A stretch of DNA of 56,241 nucleotides from Nakamurella silvestris (GCA_003576535.1 QXCQ01000152.1:94127-150367); one strand, 5' to 3'; counted from the first letter of the stretch, positions 19,384-28,407 are shown. Notes: generated by a model from the sequence alone, not told the origin. Numbers and translations are program-made.

Positions 19384-19433
19384 ACGGCCGGGCCGTGCGC
19401 GAGAACGGCGGTGTGTGCCCGGCCGGGGGAGTA

Positions 19434-20168
19434 TGGACGAGGTGACCTTCCATCGCGTTGCCCCGCCGCTGACCGGCCCGGTGCTGTCGGCCCAGTACTG
19501 GGAGGATCTGACTTTCCTGCACTGGCCGGTTGACCCGGACTCGGTACGTCACCTGTTCCCCCGGTACACCGCCCCGGATGTCCACGACGGCGTCACGTAC
19601 GTGGGGCTGATCCCGTTCCGGATGCGGGGGGGCGAGCCTGGGTCCGCGGGGTGCGGTTCCGTGGCTCGGGTCCTTCCTGGAGACGAATGTGCGGCTCTAC
19701 TCGGTCGATGCCCAGGGCCGGCACGGTGTGGTGTTCCGTTCGCTGGAGACCGAGCGGTTGCTGGTGAGCCTGGGGACCAGGTCGGTGCTCGGCGTCCCCT
19801 ACAACTGGGCCTCGATGGATCTGCGGCGACCTGCCGATCGGCTGGAGTACACCTCGACCCGACGCCCGCCGTTCGGCGGCCGCGCGACCGGCGTCATCTC
19901 CGTGCGGGTGGGGGAGCCCACCGAACCGACCGAACTGGAGACGTGGCTGACGGCGCGATGGGGTTTGCACACCCGGACGCTCGGCCGGACCCTGTTCCTG
20001 CCCAACGAACATCCGCCCTGGCAGTTCCACTCGGCCGAACTGGTGGAGGTGTCCGGGAACCTCGTCCCTGCGGCAGGTGTCGAGCTGGGCAGCGCGGCGA
20101 TGCTGCGGCCGTTGTGGACCCCGGGGGTGCGGACGACGTTCGGTCCACCGCAGCGGGTCTCGGGCTGA
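19434..20168 (+). pseudogene. DUF2071-family protein gene, frameshifted in a 7-G run
   Basis: The first part (from ATG 19434: MDEVTFHRVAPPLTGPVLSAQYWEDLTFLHWPVDP ... YVGLIPFRMRG) and the second part (FLETNVRLYSVDAQGRHGVVFRSLETERLLVS ... GPPQRVSG) belong to one DUF2071 protein. They lie in different frames. The break is at the G run 19626-19632: with six Gs the frame reads RMRGASLGPRGAVPWLGSFLETNVRLYSVD, exactly the family pattern, whereas seven Gs shift it. The alternative frame runs on to 20275 without homology. It is either a true frameshift mutation, slipped-strand switching, or a sequencing error. The family's function is unknown. Repaired length about 244 residues. Confidence 0.88.
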
Positions 20169-20178
20169 CACCCGCCCC

Positions 20179-20248
20179 GTTCCCGCGCACGCTCTTCGTC
20201 CTCGCGCGCGATGTTCCGTGCGCGAGAAGCAACATCGTGCGCGGGAAC
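20179..20248. repeat. 70-bp interrupted palindrome, copy 2 (inverted relative to copy 1)
   Basis: Same outer arms GTTCCCGCGCAC (20179-20190) and GTGCGCGGGAAC (20237-20248), inner arms CTCGCGCGCG (20201-20210) and CGTGCGCGAG (20217-20226). It begins 11 bp after the DUF2071 stop and ends 60 bp before the HTH gene. An alternative pairing, CGATGTT with AACATCG, could compete with the outer fold. Confidence 0.9.
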
Positions 20249-20260
20249 TGGGGGGTCTTT

Positions 20261-20303
20261 GTCAGTCTGGCTTGACAGATCGCGAGTGTCAACGCAGACT
20301 GAC
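20261..20303. promoter_or_regulatory. Nested palindromes upstream of the HTH/Clp-N pair
   Basis: GTCAGTCTG (20261-20269) and CAGACTGAC (20295-20303) form an outer inverted repeat; inside it TTGACA (20272-20277) and TGTCAA (20287-20292) form another. The TTGACA would also serve as a -35 box. The site ends 5 bp before the HTH start, so self-regulation by the HTH protein is a reasonable guess. Confidence 0.6.
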
Positions 20304-20307
20304 AGTT

Positions 20308-20505
20308 ATGGAAGACCTCTCCGCCCACCTGAACTCCGCTGACCCGGCTACCGGTTTGCGTGCGGTCGGTGCCCTGCACCGGCTCGCCGAGCAGGTCGAG
20401 GCCGCCCATGTGCGGCTCGCCCGCGAACAGGGCTGGTCCTGGGAGCAGATCGGTGACGCACTCGGGGTCTCCCGGCAGTCCGTCCACGCCAAATACGGAA
20501 AGTAG
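20308..20505 (+). CDS. Small HTH protein
   Basis: 65 residues (MEDLSAHLNSADPATGLRAVGALHRLAEQVEAAHVRLAREQGWSW...). The C-terminal half EQIGDALGVSRQSVHAKYGK is a helix-turn-helix with a sigma-like recognition helix. The N-terminal helix probably dimerises. It sits 9 bp before a gene for a Clp N-domain protein, a recurrent actinobacterial pairing. I chose ATG 20308 because the frame upstream runs through the 70-bp repeat. Likely a DNA-binding partner or autoregulator of the Clp-N protein. Confidence 0.82.
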   Translation: MEDLSAHLNSADPATGLRAVGALHRLAEQVEAAHVRLAREQGWSWEQIGDALGVSRQSVHAKYGK

Positions 20506-20514
20506 GGACGCGTC

Positions 20515-20970
20515 ATGTTCGAACGACTCTCAGACACCGCACGTGAGGCCATCACCTCCAGCGCTGACGAGGCCGCGCGCCGGGGGGACCGGCGGATCGG
20601 CACCGACCACCTCCTGTTGGGGGTGATGCACGACCCGGCCATGGCCGGGGTGCTCGGCAGGGACCTCCGTCAGGCCCGCGCCGAACTGGCCGATCTGGAT
20701 CTGCGTGCACTCAAGGCGGTGGGGATCGACGTCGGCAGCTTCCAACCACCCGGGTCGACCAGCAAGCCGCGACGGAGCTCGTTCAGCTCCGGGGCGCGCG
20801 CGGTGATCCCGCGCGCGCTGGCCCTGGCCACCGGTGAGCGGTCCCGGCGGATCACCACCGGACACCTGCTGCTGGCGCTGATCGAGCTGGCCGAACCCGA
20901 TCCTGCCGCAGCACTGCTGGCCGGGCTGGGGGTGGACACGGCCGAGGTCCGTCGGTGCCTGGCCGCCTGA
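20515..20970 (+). CDS. Clp N-terminal-domain protein (stand-alone, ClpC-N like)
   Basis: 151 residues with two Clp-N repeats: MFERLSDTAREAITSSADEAARRGDRRIGTDHLLLGVMH and, after a linker, VIPRALALATGERSRRITTGHLLLALIE. Both carry the I/TTxHLLLAL signature of ClpA/ClpC N-domains. There is no AAA+ ATPase part, so it may act as an adaptor or decoy for ClpC substrates or bind with the HTH partner. It is translated right after the HTH gene. Function inferred from domain only. Confidence 0.85.
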   Translation: MFERLSDTAREAITSSADEAARRGDRRIGTDHLLLGVMHDPAMAGVLGRDLRQARAELADLDLRALKAVGIDVGSFQPPGSTSKPRRSSFSSGARAVIPRALALATGERSRRITTGHLLLALIELAEPDPAAALLAGLGVDTAEVRRCLAA

Positions 20971-20987
20971 CATTTCCCAAGGGTGGG

Positions 20988-21386
20988 TCAGCGGACCAGT
21001 CGGCGCAGGGCCCTCCCGGCCACCGGGCGGTACCCGAGCACGATGACGGCAGGGCCGTCGATGGTCAGGCCCGTCCGGGTCCCGGTGGGCTCACCGGCGT
21101 GGCCGGCCCAGTCCACCCCGTGGTCCAGGGTCAACCGGATACCGCACGGAGCACTGACCTGCCAGGACCAGGTCCGTGCCACCTCGTCCACGGCTGTCAC
21201 CTCGAAACCCACCGACACCCACAACGGACCGGTCACCCGCCCGCTCGTCCCGACCCGGATGACTTCGTCCGTGCAATGCACCCCGGTGATCTGGGGGGCC
21301 CACTCCGGCCACCGGGCGGGACGGCGGTATGCGTCCCAGACCGCGTCGGGATCAGCAGGTCCGGTCGCGGACAGGTGGGTGCGCAT
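20988..21386 (-). CDS. SRPBCC-family protein (polyketide cyclase/lipid-transport fold)
   Basis: 132 residues with the Bet v1-like pattern: ADPDAVWDAYRRPARWPEWAPQITGV at the N-terminus, a beta-rich middle and the C-terminal helix (VLGYRPVAGRALRRLVR). The fold binds hydrophobic ligands; substrate and role are unknown. Convergent with the Clp-N gene, 17 bp apart. Single gene. Confidence 0.78.
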   Translation of the reverse strand: MRTHLSATGPADPDAVWDAYRRPARWPEWAPQITGVHCTDEVIRVGTSGRVTGPLWVSVGFEVTAVDEVARTWSWQVSAPCGIRLTLDHGVDWAGHAGEPTGTRTGLTIDGPAVIVLGYRPVAGRALRRLVR

Positions 21387-21477
21387 CAGACCGCAGTACC
21401 CGGTTCCGGGGTCGCCGACACGCTCGACGGTCGGGGGCGTGGTACACGGTCGCGCGGCCTTGGTGTTTCATGGACGG

Positions 21478-21672
21478 ATGACCAGACCAGGACCGGACGA
21501 CCCAGACCCCATCGCGAACACGGAGATGTTCCGCCGCTTCGTCGACGAGGATCCCCAGCCGACCCCGTCCCCCCACACCCCGGCCACCGGCTCCGGCAAG
21601 CTGTGGTCGCTGTACGTGCCGATCCTTGCGGTGATCGTCGTTGTTGTGGTGATCGTTCTCCTCACCCGCTGA
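21478..21672 (+). CDS. Small single-pass membrane protein, unknown
   Basis: 64 residues. Acidic/Pro-rich soluble N-terminus (TRPGPDDPDPIANTEMFRRFVDEDPQPTP) and one C-terminal membrane helix LWSLYVPILAVIVVVVVIVLLTR. Tail-anchored topology is likely. No family recognised. Start ATG 21478, with an overlapping out-of-frame ATG at 21470; evidence for expression is codon bias and the clear hydrophobic tail only. Confidence 0.55.
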   Translation: MTRPGPDDPDPIANTEMFRRFVDEDPQPTPSPHTPATGSGKLWSLYVPILAVIVVVVVIVLLTR

Positions 21673-21712
21673 ATCCGCTGAATCCGCTGGCCCCGGCCCG
21701 CCCGACGCGGGT

Positions 21713-22723
<1,011 letters not shown>

Positions 22724-22778
22724 GTCTCCAGTGAAGTCCTCCCGGCGGATTCTCGCCAGAGCGATATCTCACTGAAGC

Positions 22779-22804
22779 GGGCGGCCGGTCGTGCCCGGCC
22801 GCCC
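22779..22804 (-). terminator. Hairpin after the RCC1/SLH gene
   Basis: GGGCGGCCGG (22779-22788) pairs with CCGGCCGCCC (22795-22804), 6-nt loop. It starts just beyond the RCC1/SLH stop codon on the minus strand. Confidence 0.75.
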
Positions 22805-22811
22805 ACCGGCG

Positions 22812-24707
22812 TCAGTGGGAGCCGAGTTCGGCCGCGCGGTGCATGAAGGCCGCCATCGCCTGACGGTCGACGGAGTCGGCGGGTTGGTAACCCCCGGCAG
22901 CGAACCCGGCGGTGACCCCGGCCGCGGCCAGCCATTCGATGTTGCCGCACCCCGGCGTCGTCACGGAGACGTCGGGGAAGCGGCGGACGGCTCCGGCGCA
23001 GACGCGGTCCGGCACACCCGGGTGGTGCGCTCGGAAGAGGTAGTTGGCCATCGACGACCGGGTGACCGGGTCGAGCGGGGAGTACTTCTTGTTCGCCGGG
23101 ACGGTCGCGATCCCGGCCTTCACCAGCCATTCGACCGCGCCGCAGAAGATGTTCGACTTCGGGACGTCGGTGAAGATCCGGGTGCTGCCGGTGCAGGCGG
23201 GAGGGGCGATCCCCGGGTTCTTGAACCGGAAGATGAAGGCGGCCATGGCCTGTCGTTCGGTGTCCAGTCCACCCTTGTACTTGTCACCGGCGTACCCCTG
23301 GGCGGTGCCGGTGCCGGCGAGCCAGCTGATGTCGTCGTAGAACTGGTGGTCCACCGGGACATCGGCGAAAACCTTGGCGGTGACGGCGATACCGGCCGTC
23401 GACCAGTCCTCGGTGTTGATCGCCTGCAGACGGCGGCTGGCAAGCACACCCTGGGTGTTCAGACCCACCGGCGTCGGTGCGTCCTGGGGGAAGCCGTTCC
23501 CCAGTCGTCCCGCGGTCCCCGCGCCCCAGCAGAATCCACGTCCCTGGAAGATCATGCAGCCGCCACTGCCGTTGACCGAGATGGCGCTGGCGCTCTTCGT
23601 CGACGGCAGGCTGCCGATGTAGACGCCACGCGGGGTGAAGGCGTTCCCTGCGCTGTTGGACCCCAGCTGACCGACATCGTTCTGGCCCCAGCAGTAGGGC
23701 TTTCGCGGAGCGCCGACACCGGCCAGCACGCAGGTGACATGGCCGCCGGCACTGAGGGCGTCCACGGTCAGTCCGGTCAGCAGCCCGCCGACCCTGGTCG
23801 GCACCTTCGGGTTCGACACCAGTGTGTTGCCCAGCTGTCCGACACTGTTGGAGCCCCAACAGGAGACCGCCCCGCCCGCCACCGCGCAGGTGTGGCCACG
23901 ACCGGTCGCGATCGAGGTGACGAGTTGTCCGGCCAGCGGACCGGTGGTGTCCACGGCCACCGGAGAATAGGTCTTGGCCGCCGTCAACCCGTTGCCGAGT
24001 TCGCCGTAGACGTTCTCCCCCCAGCAATAGGCCCGACCGGAGGCGATGGCGCAGGTGTGCTCGTACCCGGCGCTGACGTCGGAGACCACGGAGCCGTTGA
24101 GTCCACCGCCGAGCAGGGTCGGGGTCCGTGATTCGGTGGCGAGACTGCTGATCCCCAACTGTCCCTTCGTGTTGTCCCCCCAGCAGTAGGCCTTCCCGCC
24201 GGCGACCGCGCAGGCGTGGTTGCGCCCGACGCTGACATCGGTGACCGGTGCAGTGCCCCAGGGGCCCGGAACGGCCTGTGGGGCAAGGAAACCGGCGGCG
24301 GAACTGCCGGTGCCGACCTGGCCCTGGGCGTTGTCGCCCCAGCAGTAGAGTTTGCCGATGGCGATACCGCAGGAACTCTGGGTTCCGATGTCGACGACGG
24401 TCATCTGAACGTTGTCGACGGCGGTACCTGCATTGACGGTCGTCGGTGAGTACGAGGCGGTGTTGGTGCCGTCCCCCAATTGCCCTTTGTTGTTGTAACC
24501 CCAGGTAATTCCGATCGGCAGATCCTTGACGGCGGTGCCGGGCGGGAATTCGGCGACGGTCGTGCCTGGTGCGGACATCGGGGAAGGACTGGCACCGGCC
24601 GGAACCGCGGTGATGAGCAGAACCGGGATCAACCCCAGGACCAGCACTTTCGCCAGGGATCTCGCGCGGCGGACGAACAGGGGCACGGCCGGGGCAGGAC
24701 GGGACAT
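22812..24707 (-). CDS. Secreted RCC1-propeller protein with three C-terminal SLH-like repeats
   Basis: 631 residues. A signal peptide is present (FVRRARSLAKVLVLGLIPVLLITAVPAGA). Residues about 60-440 carry seven or more RCC1-type repeats with the WG.N..GQLG and HTCAIASGRAYCWGEN patterns, which fold as a beta-propeller. Residues about 450-631 hold three SLH-like repeats (FADVPVDHQFYDDISWLAGTG, FTDVPKSNIFCGAVEWLVKAG, FPDVSVTTPGCGNIEWLAAAG). AAGGAGAAA precedes ATG 24707, against a longer frame from 24791. The protein is probably exported and held at the cell surface; ligand unknown. Cys-rich repeats (CAI..GRAYCWG) suggest disulfides. Confidence 0.88.
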   Translation of the reverse strand: MSRPAPAVPLFVRRARSLAKVLVLGLIPVLLITAVPAGASPSPMSAPGTTVAEFPPGTAVKDLPIGITWGYNNKGQLGDGTNTASYSPTTVNAGTAVDNVQMTVVDIGTQSSCGIAIGKLYCWGDNAQGQVGTGSSAAGFLAPQAVPGPWGTAPVTDVSVGRNHACAVAGGKAYCWGDNTKGQLGISSLATESRTPTLLGGGLNGSVVSDVSAGYEHTCAIASGRAYCWGENVYGELGNGLTAAKTYSPVAVDTTGPLAGQLVTSIATGRGHTCAVAGGAVSCWGSNSVGQLGNTLVSNPKVPTRVGGLLTGLTVDALSAGGHVTCVLAGVGAPRKPYCWGQNDVGQLGSNSAGNAFTPRGVYIGSLPSTKSASAISVNGSGGCMIFQGRGFCWGAGTAGRLGNGFPQDAPTPVGLNTQGVLASRRLQAINTEDWSTAGIAVTAKVFADVPVDHQFYDDISWLAGTGTAQGYAGDKYKGGLDTERQAMAAFIFRFKNPGIAPPACTGSTRIFTDVPKSNIFCGAVEWLVKAGIATVPANKKYSPLDPVTRSSMANYLFRAHHPGVPDRVCAGAVRRFPDVSVTTPGCGNIEWLAAAGVTAGFAAGGYQPADSVDRQAMAAFMHRAAELGSH

Positions 24708-24883
24708 CAGAGATTTCTCCTTGGTGGGCAGGCGAAGGCACCCCGGGAGCGCAGGGGTGACGGTGTTCTGAACATGGTGGTGGCGGGACATCTAGACATG
24801 GCGCCACCACCGATTCGCCGGTGCAACGCAACTGCCTACAGAGTGCGGTCTAGACAGTAGTGGACAAATGCCCTGATGAATGG

Positions 24884-24940
24884 ACCCGATCGGGTGATCT
24901 CGAAGTATTATCTGGGGATTGTCAGTTCGACCGATCGGGT
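24884..24940 (+). promoter_or_regulatory. DinB-like gene promoter flanked by two CCGATCGGGT palindromes
   Basis: ACCCGATCGGGT (24884-24895) is a perfect 12-bp palindrome; ACCGATCGGGT (24930-24940) is a one-base-shorter copy 45 bp on. Between them TATTAT (24906-24911) fits a -10 box for the gene starting at 24953. The first copy would overlap the -35 position and the second lies after the likely start of transcription, a typical repressor arrangement. The regulator is unknown. Confidence 0.55.
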
Positions 24941-24952
24941 AGAAGGTTAAGA

Positions 24953-25483
24953 ATGACGACCACACACCAGCACGCCGCCACGGTCCTGTTGCAGGACACC
25001 TTCGAGCGAATCAACGAATTGGTGGACGGCATCACCGATGGTTTGAGCAGGGAGCAGTCCGCTTTTCGGCCGGACCCCGGGGCCAACAGCATCGGCTGGC
25101 TCGTCTGGCATCTCAGTCGGGTCCAGGATCATCAGATCGCCGGGCTGACCGGCTCGCCGCAGGTGTGGACCGAACAGGGGTGGGACAAGAAATTCGATCT
25201 CCCGTTGGACCCGGGCGACACCGGGTACGGGCACACCGCCGAGCAGGTGGGGCAGGTGTCGGCCACGGGAGAACTGCTGGCCGGGTACCACCGCGCGGTT
25301 CGGGTGGCGACTTCCGCGTATCTCGAGGGCCTCGCCGCCGACGGGCTGGACCGGATCGTCGACCGGGACTGGGATCCGCCCGTCACCGCCGGGGTGCGCC
25401 TGGTCAGTACCTTCGCCGACTGCCTCCAGCACTGCGGGCAGGCCGGTTACGTCCGTGGACTGGCGGATCGATCCACCGGCTGA
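24953..25483 (+). CDS. DinB-like (DUF664/mycothiol-transferase-fold) protein
   Basis: 176 residues, four-helix DinB fold: TVLLQDTFERINELVDGITDGLS, the metal-region helix NSIGWLVWHLSRVQDHQIAGL and the C-terminal VSTFADCLQHCGQAGYVRGL. The family includes thiol transferases that use mycothiol or bacillithiol with a His-coordinated metal. Here the third-His region reads HCGQAGY in place of the common HxxxH, so metal binding may be changed. ATG 24953. Its end overlaps the convergent hydrolase gene by 37 bp. Confidence 0.82.
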   Translation: MTTTHQHAATVLLQDTFERINELVDGITDGLSREQSAFRPDPGANSIGWLVWHLSRVQDHQIAGLTGSPQVWTEQGWDKKFDLPLDPGDTGYGHTAEQVGQVSATGELLAGYHRAVRVATSAYLEGLAADGLDRIVDRDWDPPVTAGVRLVSTFADCLQHCGQAGYVRGLADRSTG

Positions 25484-26340
25484 CCGCTGGGAAGAAGGTT
25501 CAGGAAGCCCTCGACCTGTCGGGTGAAGACGTCGTTGTCGTCGCCGGCCACCATGTGGCCGGCGGCCACCTCGACCAACTGCGCCCCAGGGACCAACGCC
25601 AGGAACTCCGCGGCATGTTCGGCCGTCACCACGTCGGAGTCGGTGCCGCGGACCAGCAGGGTGGGCACCCGGATGGCTGCCGCGGCGGCCAGTAGGCGTT
25701 GCTCCCCGGCCGCGCGCCGGGGCTCGTCCTGGGAATCGCGCATCAATGCCGGATCCCAGTGCCAGTACCAACGGCCGTCGGCGCGTTGTCGTACGTTCTT
25801 CTTCAGCCCCTCGATGTTGCGGGGACGACGACGGTGGCGGCTGAACGCAGCGACCGCATCGGCCACCTCGTCGAGGGAACCGAAGCCGTTTGGAGCGCTG
25901 CGCATGAAGGCACCGATGTTCTCGGTGCCGGCCCGGTTGACCCGGGGGGTGATGTCCACCAGGACCAGAGCACGGACCAGGCCGGGGTTCTCGCCCTCGC
26001 CGACGATCGCGGTCATCCCGCCCATCGATGCCCCGAAGACCACCGGTGGTTCCGCCAAGGTTTCCACCACCGCGCGAAGATCGGCGACCAGTGCGTCGAT
26101 CGAGTAATCCCCGTCGGATGCCCAATTGCTCTCGCCGTGACCGCGGGCGTCGAGGGACAGGGTGTCCCAACCACCCGCTGCCTGGCGGGCACCGGTCGCC
26201 CGCCACGAATGTCGGGTCTGACCGCCGCCGTGCAACAGCAGGCAGGTTCCGCGGCGCGGTACTGCCGGGTCGGCCGGCCAGCGGTCACCGACCAGGGTGA
26301 GGCCGGCACCTGGCAACTCGCGACGCTCGGGTGACGTCAT
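25447..26340 (-). CDS. Alpha/beta hydrolase (MhpC-like)
   Basis: 297 residues. Oxyanion region HGGGQTRHSW, SLDARGHGES, nucleophile elbow FGASMGGMTAI with Ser at the centre, acid region RGTDSDVVTAEHA and catalytic His in VEVAAGHMVAG. The sequence is close to the group annotated as C-C bond or ester hydrolases in aromatic and steroid pathways. It is divergent from the SnoaL operon and shares the 98-bp control region with the CAAGCGCTTG site at 26408, so it probably belongs to the same regulon. Stop overlaps the DinB-like gene. Substrate unknown. Confidence 0.88.
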   Translation of the reverse strand: MTSPERRELPGAGLTLVGDRWPADPAVPRRGTCLLLHGGGQTRHSWRATGARQAAGGWDTLSLDARGHGESNWASDGDYSIDALVADLRAVVETLAEPPVVFGASMGGMTAIVGEGENPGLVRALVLVDITPRVNRAGTENIGAFMRSAPNGFGSLDEVADAVAAFSRHRRRPRNIEGLKKNVRQRADGRWYWHWDPALMRDSQDEPRRAAGEQRLLAAAAAIRVPTLLVRGTDSDVVTAEHAAEFLALVPGAQLVEVAAGHMVAGDDNDVFTRQVEGFLNLLPSGQPVDRSASPRT

Positions 26341-26367
26341 GGTGTTCCTCTTTTCGCCGGGAGGCTC

Positions 26368-26395
26368 TTGCCCTGGCTGTCGTCATGGCTATCAT
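26368..26395 (+). promoter_or_regulatory. Candidate promoter of the first catabolic operon
   Basis: TTGCCC (26368-26373) and TATCAT (26390-26395) are spaced 16 bp. The expected transcription start near 26402 places the KstR2-like operator (26408-26417) just downstream, a repression geometry. Confidence 0.5.
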
Positions 26396-26407
26396 AAGGC
26401 CAGCAAT

Positions 26408-26417
26408 CAAGCGCTTG
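26408..26417. promoter_or_regulatory. KstR2-like operator 1 (CAAGCGCTTG)
   Basis: Perfect 10-bp palindrome, with TTG repeated on the right flank (CTTG to 26421). It lies 22 bp upstream of the SnoaL start at 26439 and 67 bp from the divergent hydrolase start. Confidence 0.85.
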
Positions 26418-26438
26418 CTTGTTATAGAAGGGTGTTCC

Positions 26439-27017
26439 ATGACAGACACCACCACGCCCGATCTCGCCGAACCGGATCTCCGGGCGCGGATCGATCGACT
26501 GGAATCCGTCGACGAGATCAGGCAGCTCGCCGCCCGGTACGCCCTCGCGTTGGACAGCAGGGATGTCGGTGCCCTGGCCGAGCTGTTCGTCAACGACGTG
26601 GCTGTCGGCGACGGACGTACCGGACGGCGGGCCCTGGCGGACTGGTTCGATCCGGTGCTGCGGCCCTACGGCATCACCTTTCACCTGATCGGCAACCACG
26701 TCATCGACTTCACGGGGCCCGACACCGCCGACGGGTTGGTGTACTGCCGGCCGGAACACGAGGTGGGGGACAAGTGGATCGTCATGCCGGTGATCTACCA
26801 CGACCGTTACCGGCGGGAAGCCGACGGACGCTGGTACTTCCGCAGTCGCAAACCCAAACCGTTCTACGCCGCCGACGTCACCGAGAATCCGCTGACCGTG
26901 CCCAACCGGTTCGACTTCCCGGGGAACCCTTATGTCACCGCGACCGCCCTGCCCGAGGGTTGGTCCACCTGGCGTGCCTTCTGGGCGCGGGAGACCGTCG
27001 GGGCGGTGGAGGAATGA
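26439..27017 (+). CDS. SnoaL/NTF2-fold protein 1
   Basis: 192 residues. SnoaL-like_4 pattern: RIDRLESVDEIRQLAARYALALDSRDVGALAELFVNDVAVG, then GITFHLIGNHVIDF and a beta-rich half ending with a basic tail. The cone-shaped fold hosts enzymes such as BaiE (bile-acid dehydratase) and limonene-epoxide hydrolase. First gene of a four-gene operon with ATGA/GTGA overlaps (SnoaL, LLM, SnoaL, SDR). Start ATG 26439 sits 22 bp after the operator; the longer frame from 26331 would read through it. Reaction (dehydration, isomerisation or hydration) is inferred. Confidence 0.85.
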   Translation: MTDTTTPDLAEPDLRARIDRLESVDEIRQLAARYALALDSRDVGALAELFVNDVAVGDGRTGRRALADWFDPVLRPYGITFHLIGNHVIDFTGPDTADGLVYCRPEHEVGDKWIVMPVIYHDRYRREADGRWYFRSRKPKPFYAADVTENPLTVPNRFDFPGNPYVTATALPEGWSTWRAFWARETVGAVEE

Positions 27018-27907
27018 AGTACGCCGTGCTCGTCCCGGTGGCGGCCGGTACCACCGCCGACCCCGCATGGGTCGGCGAATTCGCCGTGCACGCCGAGTCC
27101 TGCGGGTTCGAGTCCCTGGTGGTGGTCGAACATGCGGTGGTGATCAGCAGCTATTCCAGTGTCTACCCCTACGACAGCTCGGGTCGGATGGAACTGGCCG
27201 ATGACGGTGCGATCCCGGATCCCCTCGACCTGCTGGCCTTCCTGGCCGGTCGGACCAGTCGGATCGGCCTGGCCACCGGGGTTCTGGTGGCACCCAACCA
27301 TCACCCGGTGGTGCTGGCCAAACGTCTGGCGACGGTGGACGCCCTGTCGGGCGGGCGCCTGCGGCTGGCGGTCGGCGTCGGGTGGATGCGGGAGGAGATC
27401 CAGGCCTGTGGGGCGGAGTTCACCTCCCGCGGTCGTCGGACGGATGAGACCATCGATGTGCTCAGAGCCCTGTGGGCGGACACGGCACCGCTCGGTGCCA
27501 GCCATCACGGTGAGTTCTTCGAGTTCGACCACGCCATGAGCTATCCGAAACCGGTTTCACCCCAAGGGATCCCTATCCACATCGGTGGGCACAGCATTGC
27601 GGCGGCCAAGCGGGCGGGGCGACGCGGGGACGGTCTGCAACCCCTGGGGGTGGCGGGGGAGGACCTGGCCGGTCTGGTATCGGTGATGCGGGCCGAGGCG
27701 GCCAAGGCCGGACGGGATCCGGCGGGCCTGGAACTGACACTGGGGCACTCTGCGTCGAAGGTGACGCCGGACAAGGCCGGCCGGTTGGCTGAGCTCGGCG
27801 CGGATCGGATCCTGCTCCGGGTGACCCCCAGCTCTGATCTCGATCTGGTGAGGGACGAGATGTCCGCCTGTGCCGACAGACTCGGCCTGGTGGGGGTGAC
27901 GGTGTGA
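27014..27907 (+). CDS. LLM-class (TIGR03619-type) F420-dependent oxidoreductase
   Basis: 297 residues, bacterial-luciferase-like barrel: MKYAVLVPVAAG, VVVEHAVVI, LDLLAFLAGRTSRIGLATGVLVAPNHHPVVLAKRLATVDALSGGRLRLAVGVGWMREE, and IPIHIGGHSIAAAKRAGRRGDG. These match the F420-dependent branch rather than FMN monooxygenases. It would add or remove hydride at a conjugated carbonyl or alcohol. ATGA overlap with the SnoaL gene and GTGA overlap with the next. A cofactor choice between F420 and FMN is not provable from sequence alone. Confidence 0.87.
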   Translation: MKYAVLVPVAAGTTADPAWVGEFAVHAESCGFESLVVVEHAVVISSYSSVYPYDSSGRMELADDGAIPDPLDLLAFLAGRTSRIGLATGVLVAPNHHPVVLAKRLATVDALSGGRLRLAVGVGWMREEIQACGAEFTSRGRRTDETIDVLRALWADTAPLGASHHGEFFEFDHAMSYPKPVSPQGIPIHIGGHSIAAAKRAGRRGDGLQPLGVAGEDLAGLVSVMRAEAAKAGRDPAGLELTLGHSASKVTPDKAGRLAELGADRILLRVTPSSDLDLVRDEMSACADRLGLVGVTV

Positions 27908-28407
27908 TTCCGGCCGCCGATGATCGCGCGGCCCTGTCGGACCTGGTAGTCCTGTCGGACCTGGTGGTCCGGTACGCCCACCAGGTCGACCACCGTCGGT
28001 TCGCCGACCTGGGCGAGTTGTTCACCGCTGATGCCGAGCTGGTGCTGCCCGACCCGCCGCGGAATCTGGAACCGGTGCGCCGCCTCGCCGGGAGGACCGA
28101 GATCGTCGCTGCGATGGGAGGTCTGGACGGGCTGGTGGCGACCCGGCACGCTCTGCACGGGCAGGTCGTCGAGGTCGGGGAGGATCCGGACTCGGCGATC
28201 GGGAGCGTTGTCGGCGAGGCTCATCACCTGCTGAACCGCCCGGATGGCGTTGTCCAGGACTGCGTCTGGTTCCTGCGCTACGAGGATCGGTACCAACGGG
28301 GGGATGGCCGCTGGCGGTTCGCCCGTCGCCGGTTGACCATCGATTGGATCGAGTACCGGGATCTCGGGCAGGTCCGTGGTGGGCCGGAAAGGACAGCACA
28401 CCGATGA
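27904..28407 (+). CDS. SnoaL/NTF2-fold protein 2
   Basis: 167 residues beginning with GTG 27904. The helix LSDLVVRYAHQVDHRRFADLGELFTADAELVLPD and the downstream ATRHALHGQVVEVGEDPDSAIG strand pattern match SnoaL-like_4. A repeat LSDLVVLSDLVVRY at the N-terminus arises from an in-frame tandem duplication (about 15 bp). Overlaps LLM and SDR genes by 4 bp each, so the four proteins are made together. Probable (de)hydratase or isomerase; substrate unknown. Confidence 0.82.
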   Translation: MIPAADDRAALSDLVVLSDLVVRYAHQVDHRRFADLGELFTADAELVLPDPPRNLEPVRRLAGRTEIVAAMGGLDGLVATRHALHGQVVEVGEDPDSAIGSVVGEAHHLLNRPDGVVQDCVWFLRYEDRYQRGDGRWRFARRRLTIDWIEYRDLGQVRGGPERTAHR

